Shown here piece by piece: positions 58,810 to 64,000 of a stretch of DNA of 64,000 bases. Position numbers and translations under genes: made by a program. Below the pieces are notes generated by a model that was not told where the DNA came from, searched no databases, and saw nothing but the letters and a program-made list of their open reading frames with translations. The stretch is taken from positions 13,224,001 to 13,288,000 of the forward strand of contig JAULJL010000035.1 in assembly GCA_030761205.1 (NCBI GenBank), in the 5' to 3' direction. The stretch's first letter is position 1; each line of letters opens with the position of its first letter. Source of the stretch: Fremontodendron californicum (lineage: Eukaryota > Streptophyta > Magnoliopsida > Malvales > Malvaceae).

Positions 58810-60318
58810 TGATGGAGACTCAATTAAGAGTTGTAAACCCAAGTGCAGGTTATGTTCAAGTAATAAATTCTCGGGTGTCCGAGGTCGAACCACAGGGAAG
58901 CGTATTAGTAAGTATAAGATTATAAATATATAAGACAAAGAAAGTAAACAAGATATTAGGGAATCAACAACAAAATAAGATAAACAAGATATTAGAGAAC
59001 AAAATAAACAAAATATAAAAGAAATTAAACAAGATATAAAAAACAATAAGAAAAGATGTTGAGGTTAGAGAATCCACTCTTGGTGTTATGCTAAGATTAA
59101 TCTTGTTTTATTACACAATTGAAATCCACACATAAAGGAGGTTCCAATCGGAAGGTTTAGCAATTCAGTCCAAATTGTCCAACGTCCATAGCATATGATA
59201 TTATGTTCATTTGGTGTCCTCAAAACTCATAAAAAGAGTCCAAGCATTCCTTATGCCAAGGTATATGTCTACAACAAATCAAGGTTATGAAACCAAGCAT
59301 TTACTGTGCCATTTTCCTTGTCAATAATGAATCAAGATCCCTACTTTACAAGTATGATTTTAAACCAAAAGAAAATATTATATATACTAGTGTTTATAAA
59401 TGATGATTCATTTTAGCTCATGTTTAAGAGACTAACCTTAGCATTTACCAAAAGCTTCACCTCATCACCTCAACAATATGATTAGCAACACATACTAGAT
59501 ATGAATAAAATGAAAAGAAATGTAAGAAACATAAGTAAATAAAGAAAAAGAAAACCAGAGAAAGGAAAGAAGAAGAAAACTTAGAGAATTTTATTACAAT
59601 GGCTAATATCCTCCCAATGTATAATGATACTCTTACAATCATCCAAGGCCCTCTATTTATACACATTTTGGAGAGCTAAATGACAAGAGACAAGCTTTAT
59701 AAATTTCAAAGGTAGGTATAATAGGTGGGTGCATTTTTCTAACAATTTTCGTCATATTGTATGACAATTCTGATCATCCAGCTTGATGGTTGATTTTGTC
59801 AATGTTGGAGGCTTGATCTGATCCAATGGTCTTCTAGAAAACTATACCCCTATCAGTTTGTGATCCATAGCCGTTGGAATCAGCTCATTTGCTCATGTGG
59901 ATCAGAAGATATGGTCAAAATACCAAAACTGGTCAGAACAGACGTCATTGCACATCAGCCAACTTGATACCATATTTCGCTAGGGAAAACGACTCCGTTT
60001 CAAGAAGTGTAAAACATGAAAAAGATAGATATGCCTCTTAACTTGGCACTGTAAAAATTTCAGCCTTAATGCTTCAGTAAAACTCCAGATATAGCTGATA
60101 TGGCAAAAGGTGTCGGAATTGGAACTCAACTGGATCTGCCCTTAATTCTTGATTTAACCTAGTAATCTGAAATCACTCAAAGAAACTCGTGAAAAACACC
60201 AAATTACATAAAAATATAAAAGATCATAAACACAATTAGACTAAGCAATAATAACTCGTATTTGACACAAAACAATAATAAAACATAACTAAAAACTATA
60301 TAATTATACGAGTTATCA
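58810..60318 (-). mobile_element. Element D: 3' LTR (1509 bp)
   Basis: The reverse complement starts tgataactcg and ends gagtctccatca, the B-type LTR. It has one copy of the 180-bp unit (about 59800-59990) and a TATA box near 59655. The polypurine tract is at 60319-60331 (plus strand cacccccacactt). Confidence 0.92.
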
Positions 60319-60331
60319 CACCCCCACACTT

Positions 60332-62030
60332 AGATTGTTGCTAGTCCCTAGCAACGACTCAATCCTAAAAAAAAAAAATAAACAGGAAAATAAGTTAAAG
60401 GGATCTCAAACAAACAAGCAAGATCAAGCGTAAGAATTGGCAAGGCATCTAATTAAGTATCATTGGCATATTAAGTTCGAGTAAAGGGTCAATGAGATTA
60501 AAATTGAAGGCATTACCGTACGATTGAGGAACTTCCTTCTTGGCGAGACTTTAGCTAGCCATGGAGGACTAGGCAAACTATAGCTTCACAAGTACACATG
60601 CTAAGATCCTTGTCACCGCAGTTCACAAGTGAACTTGACAAATCTGATCGGTACAGAGATGAATCTGAGGCTTATGGACAGGTGAGGGGTGGAATGTTCA
60701 AACATAATATGAGGTTTATCACAAGTTAGGCTCAAGAAATATAATAATAATGTGATCAATCCTCTCAAAATATTTCCATTCTCACTCATCCTTAGTCCTA
60801 TGTTCAACATTAATATTTTGAAAAGAAAACAAAAGGCAAGAAAAGACTCGATCCAAAGAAAATAGAAAAGTAAAAACCTCTCTATAATGAAGAACCTCGA
60901 ATCTTGAATTTTGATTTTTTTTTTTTTAAGCACAAGTGATTTTCTTTTGATTTGTGCCCTCATTGGGACATCTTTTATGCACAATCACATCTATTCATAA
61001 TCATCATTCTTGTTGTTTTTTTTTTTTCTTTCAGAAATCACATTTTATTCCATATTTTCTTTTTCTTTCTTTTCATTAAATTGATCAAACAAGACAGATT
61101 TTCATCAACTCTTTTTTTTTCAGCATCTTTTTCTCAACTCATCACAACATTGTTTTGGCATCAATAAGTTCGAAGTTCACGACTCTAAAAACAGTCACTC
61201 ATTCTAACTACCCTATTTTGCATTATTCCCATTTTTTTTTCAGATTTCAAAAGATAACAAAATAAACAAGAAGGAAACACACAATCCCAAACCCAATGAT
61301 CACAAATATTATCATAAAAGTATAAAGAGGGAATGGGGGTCGGAATCGTATCCGTTCACTTTGGCATAATTTCTGGAGTTCATATCTAGGGATCAAACCC
61401 GAAGGTTTACAACCTATGGGCACCTAATGTAAGGGGGGAAAGATAAGGGGCTTTCTGGATAGTGACTTTGTTCTAAGATCAGATCATGTATAGATGCAAG
61501 CATCTATGTGATGACTTAAATCTGCATGTGGAATGAAGAGAAAAAGTAAACTTACTATGTCTTCCCAGTTTTTCGTGGCTTTCCAAAGGCTCACCATGAA
61601 TTCACATTCCAACAAAAATCAAACCGATCTGCCAAAAACAATCTCAAAGACATTTGATCATCAAAAATATTCAATTTTCAGAAAGCCAAATTGAAAATAA
61701 CCTAGATAACTTAATCAAAGCCTTTGTAACTCTATTGCTTTATCCATATGCTTGCCAAGATTATACTAATACTAAAAAAAAAATACATACACGAAAGTAG
61801 TAAAACACATGCAGATAATAAACGGACCAGATAGTGTTTTTTTTTTTTTGAAAAGATTAAATCAAACTGACAAGGTATGTCTCAAGTCTCCCTTACTCAG
61901 ACTTTGTTCAGAATGAATACTTCTAAATGGCTTAAAACACAACAATTTTTTTTTTTGACAAATTAGCAAAATATGTCCCTTACCCCCTACTAAAATATGA
62001 CATTGTCCCCAATGTCAAATTTTAAAGGTA
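60332..62030 (-). other. 3' noncoding region of element D
   Basis: 61860-61950 matches the gttgtgttttaag and agtaagggagacttgagaca segments of B and C. The rest is largely diverged from B. A piece at about 61960-62025 (with gacattggggacaatgtcat, a near palindrome) is absent from C. Low-complexity frames at 60613-61167 are not convincing genes. Confidence 0.65.
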
Positions 62031-62100
62031 GAATTTAGGATATATTACCTGCAGAGGTTGCTAACCACTTATTATACAACAAACAAAATGTTAGATAATG

Positions 62101-62748
62101 TCACAAAGACAAAGTGCAATCCACTCCTTGCTTGTCTATATCTCTTTTTCTTTTTCCGAGCGTTTGCGAAACAACCGTAGCAGGTAAATACTCATAAGCT
62201 TGGAGCTTTTTGAGTAAATCTTCAATGGTTGTAGCAGAAATTATGGTTCTCCTTGCCTCTGAAAACATGAATCCATTTTTCACAGCATTATCTAAATATG
62301 AAAGCAAATTACTAAAATAACCGTTAATATTAAGCAAACCAATGGGTTTCTTCTTTGTGACCAAAGATGACCAAGAAGCCATGCAAGCTATTTCTTCCAA
62401 TGTACCCAGACCTCCTGGTAAAGCAATGAATGCATCGGCAAAATGGTACATGATTGTCATCCGTTCAGGGATACTCCAGACTTGTATTTCCTTACCCAAG
62501 GTAGGTCTACAAAAACCTGTGAATAGTTTTGGCACGATTCCTAGAACTGGACTTCCTCCGGCGTGTGCTGTTGTAGCGACTGTTCCCATTAAACCCGTAC
62601 TACCGCCTCCATAAATCAACTGGATCTTTTGTTGGGCAAGTATTACTCCAACTCTTATGGCTTCATCAGCTAATATTTTATTTTTCCCTGGATAAGCACC
62701 TCCAAAGACACAAATTGTTTCAATGCGCTGGGACGAAGTACTTTCCAT
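62101..62748 (-). CDS. LOG: Second LOG-family phosphoribohydrolase ORF, carried by element D
   Basis: 215 codons from ATG 62748, the same length as the copy in C and about 90% identical by eye (about 21 replacements). It keeps YGGGSTGLMG, the Arg before TIM, PGGLGTLEE and GLLNINGYFSNLLSYLDNAV, and the KRKRDID tail. Several changes alter charge or size, including G81 to R and D157 to K, but none hit the PGGxGTxxE motif. The reaction would be release of free cytokinin base from the riboside monophosphate. Upstream, the ATG sits 13 bases after an exact exon-exon-like join (62761/62762). No ATG in frame with LOG precedes it in the joined exon. If expressed, it would come from the LTR transcript; activity is inferred from motifs only. 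Confidence 0.87.
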   Translation of the reverse strand: MESTSSQRIETICVFGGAYPGKNKILADEAIRVGVILAQQKIQLIYGGGSTGLMGTVATTAHAGGSPVLGIVPKLFTGFCRPTLGKEIQVWSIPERMTIMYHFADAFIALPGGLGTLEEIACMASWSSLVTKKKPIGLLNINGYFSNLLSYLDNAVKNGFMFSEARRTIISATTIEDLLKKLQAYEYLPATVVSQTLGKRKRDIDKQGVDCTLSL

Positions 62749-62911
62749 TTTTTTTGAGTGCCTTGGCTTCAATTATCCAACGTATGTCTTCAGGAATCCC
62801 TTTGTGCATAAGCATTCTTAATCTTTCAAATCGAACTTGGTAAAGCTTCCGTAAAATATTTCGAGGAAAAGGAGGAAATCGTTTCTGCAATCTTGTGAGA
62901 ATATCATCCAT
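62720..62911 (-). pseudogene. First 50 codons of the cysteine-rich ORF joined to the LOG exon
   Basis: From ATG 62911 the frame matches residues 1-50 of the ORF at 18990 with few changes (QVQ to QVR, GIPG to GIPE). It then crosses the splice-like join, adds 13 residues out of frame with LOG and stops at 62720. The basic and four-cysteine part is missing. In an mRNA this would be an upstream ORF overlapping the LOG start. Confidence 0.8.
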
Positions 62912-63033
62912 CCTGAAAAAAAAAATGAAAGAGAAATTGAAAGAGAAATTTATATACAATATCAGTTTTGTGGGTAGCTGATGGAACCGACTTAGATAAT
63001 CACGGAGTACCGTTATCCGCCATTTAACAGGGG

Positions 63034-63270
63034 TGGCCAGTAAAATCCACACTGTAAAATTTTTGCAGCAGTTTTCTTTGATGAAAAATGACCACCACAT
63101 GCCTCGGAATGACAAAACTTAATTACACTACTTACCTCATTGTCGGGAATGTATCTTCGAAAAATCTGATCAGGACAATATTTGAACAAGTAAGGGTCAT
63201 CCCAGTAGAACTTTTTTACCTCATTCAGAAACTTCCTTTTATCTTGGGGGCTCTATCGAGAAGGAATTTT
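63034..63270 (-). pseudogene. Integrase N-terminal fragment of element D
   Basis: Matches 24970-25206 of element B, including the CHSEACGGHF zinc-binding stretch, and ends at the cassette start (63033/63034). A stop (Gln codon to TAG) lies near 63254. The upstream junction at about 63270 joins it to protease-region sequence, deleting RT and RNase H. Confidence 0.87.
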
Positions 63271-64000
63271 TCCCAAAAAGGAATATTTTAGCTCGGATGG
63301 CAATGGTTTTAAATCCAGCTTGGGTGGTTCAATAGTTGATGGTACAGTGACATTTGTGAGTGATGGAAGTTCCTTAAACTTTTGTTTCCAACAATGCTTA
63401 TCCTGAAAAGAATTTAACAAAGAATCAGTGTGTGAAATTTCTGAAGCATTATCAAACTCACATTCAATTAAATAAACTTCTAAAGGATCATGGAATGTGG
63501 TGGTGGTGAGATGTTCATGAACAAGTTCTTCAATGAAATCCACTTCATGTACTTCTGAATCATCACCAGGTTGCTTGCAATTGTTGAACACATTTAATTC
63601 TAAAGTCATATTTCCAAAAGAAATGTTCAAAATACCATTCCTGCAATTTATCAGAGCATTAGAAGTTGCAAGAAATGGACGACCTAATATAACAGGAATT
63701 TGAACATTTGGATTTGAAACAGGATGTGTGTCCAAAACAATAAAATCAACAGGGAAGTAAAAATTATCAATTTGAACCAAAACATCTTCAACTATCCCTC
63801 GAGGAATTTTTACAGAACGATCAGCTAGTTGAAGTGTAACAGGTGTTTCCTTGAGTTCACCTAAACCTAACTGTTGATAAACAGAAAAAGGCAAAAGATT
63901 AACACTAGCACCAAGATCAAGCAATGCACGTTCTATTCTAGTGTTTCCAATGATGCATGAGATTGTTGGACATCCAGGATCTTTGAATTTTGGTGGAGTA
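63253..64000 (-). pseudogene. Protease region of the element D polyprotein (partial)
   Basis: Runs in from beyond the window. It shows LDLGASVNLLPFSVYQQLG (the DLGAS protease form), PVILGRPFLATSNALINC and the acidic linker to PLPSELKYSFLG, nearly identical to residues of the element B polyprotein encoded at 13640-14360. It then fuses after SFLG to KIPSR and a stop, because about 1.6 kb of RT and RNase H coding sequence is missing. The open frame continues to 64000. Confidence 0.9.

Larger units (their letters stand above)
58810..64000 (-). mobile_element. Element D: deleted Athila-like element with a spliced LOG cassette (partial)
   Basis: The 3' LTR is at 58810-60318; the 5' LTR lies beyond the window. 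Reading on the minus strand from 64000 down: protease region, a deletion removing RT and RNase H, a short integrase zinc-finger piece, the captured cassette (first 50 codons of the cysteine-rich ORF, then LOG), a 3' noncoding region, polypurine tract and LTR. Its target duplication cannot be checked; the 5 bases beside the LTR are gctat at 58805-58809. Confidence 0.9.

Overview
The window is intergenic heterochromatin-like DNA from a flowering plant, most likely a eudicot. It is AT-rich and built mostly of Ty3/gypsy LTR retrotransposons of the Athila and Tat/Ogre lineages, with short stretches of host sequence between them. I see no rRNA or tRNA gene, no CRISPR array and no prokaryotic feature.

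Layout, left to right. 1-4289 is the leader, primer-binding site and truncated 5' LTR of an Ogre-like element (E, minus strand). 4290-7139 is the leader, primer-binding site and 5' LTR of a second Tat/Ogre-like element (F, minus strand). 7140-9154 is AT-rich host or unassigned sequence. 9155-47468 is one large insertion made of three nested retrotransposons, each bounded by its own 5-bp target-site duplication. The outermost is A (Ogre-like, minus strand, LTRs about 4.5 kb, TSD GTTAC). A's 3' LTR is split by B (Athila-like, plus strand, 10260-29833, TSD CTACC). B's pol is split between reverse transcriptase and RNase H by C (Athila-derived, plus strand, 15482-24490, TSD ACCAT, two 1905-bp LTRs that differ at only about six sites by eye). 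47469-57570 is host sequence: the 3' part of an F-box/FBD-type gene, two exons resembling a SYP71-class syntaxin pseudogene, and AT-rich repeats. 57571-58809 is the minus-strand 3' end of a decayed chromovirus (LTR, chromodomain, integrase pieces). 58810 to the window end is element D, a minus-strand deleted Athila-like element whose other LTR lies beyond the window.

The most interesting content is a cassette of about 1.9 kb in element C, repeated in shorter form in element D. In C it lies in the position downstream of pol where Athila elements usually carry an env-like gene. It holds an intact, divergent LONELY GUY (LOG) cytokinin riboside monophosphate phosphoribohydrolase ORF of 215 codons. 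Before it lies a 178-codon ORF whose basic, cysteine-rich segment resembles the small nucleic-acid-binding proteins of carlaviruses. In D the LOG ORF is also intact (215 codons, about 90% identical by eye), but 855 bp present in C are missing exactly between a consensus GT donor and an AG acceptor. D therefore looks like the retrotransposed product of a spliced RNA. A plant mobile element carrying a hormone-activating enzyme, perhaps beside a virus-derived gene, with genomic evidence of splicing, is the candidate new system here.

None of the elements looks autonomous. B has a full set of gag, protease, RT, RNase H and integrase domains, but with a frameshift, a premature stop and the C insertion. 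C lacks capsid and pol. D lacks RT/RNase H. A has only gag-like ORFs. Mobilising proteins would have to come from related copies elsewhere.
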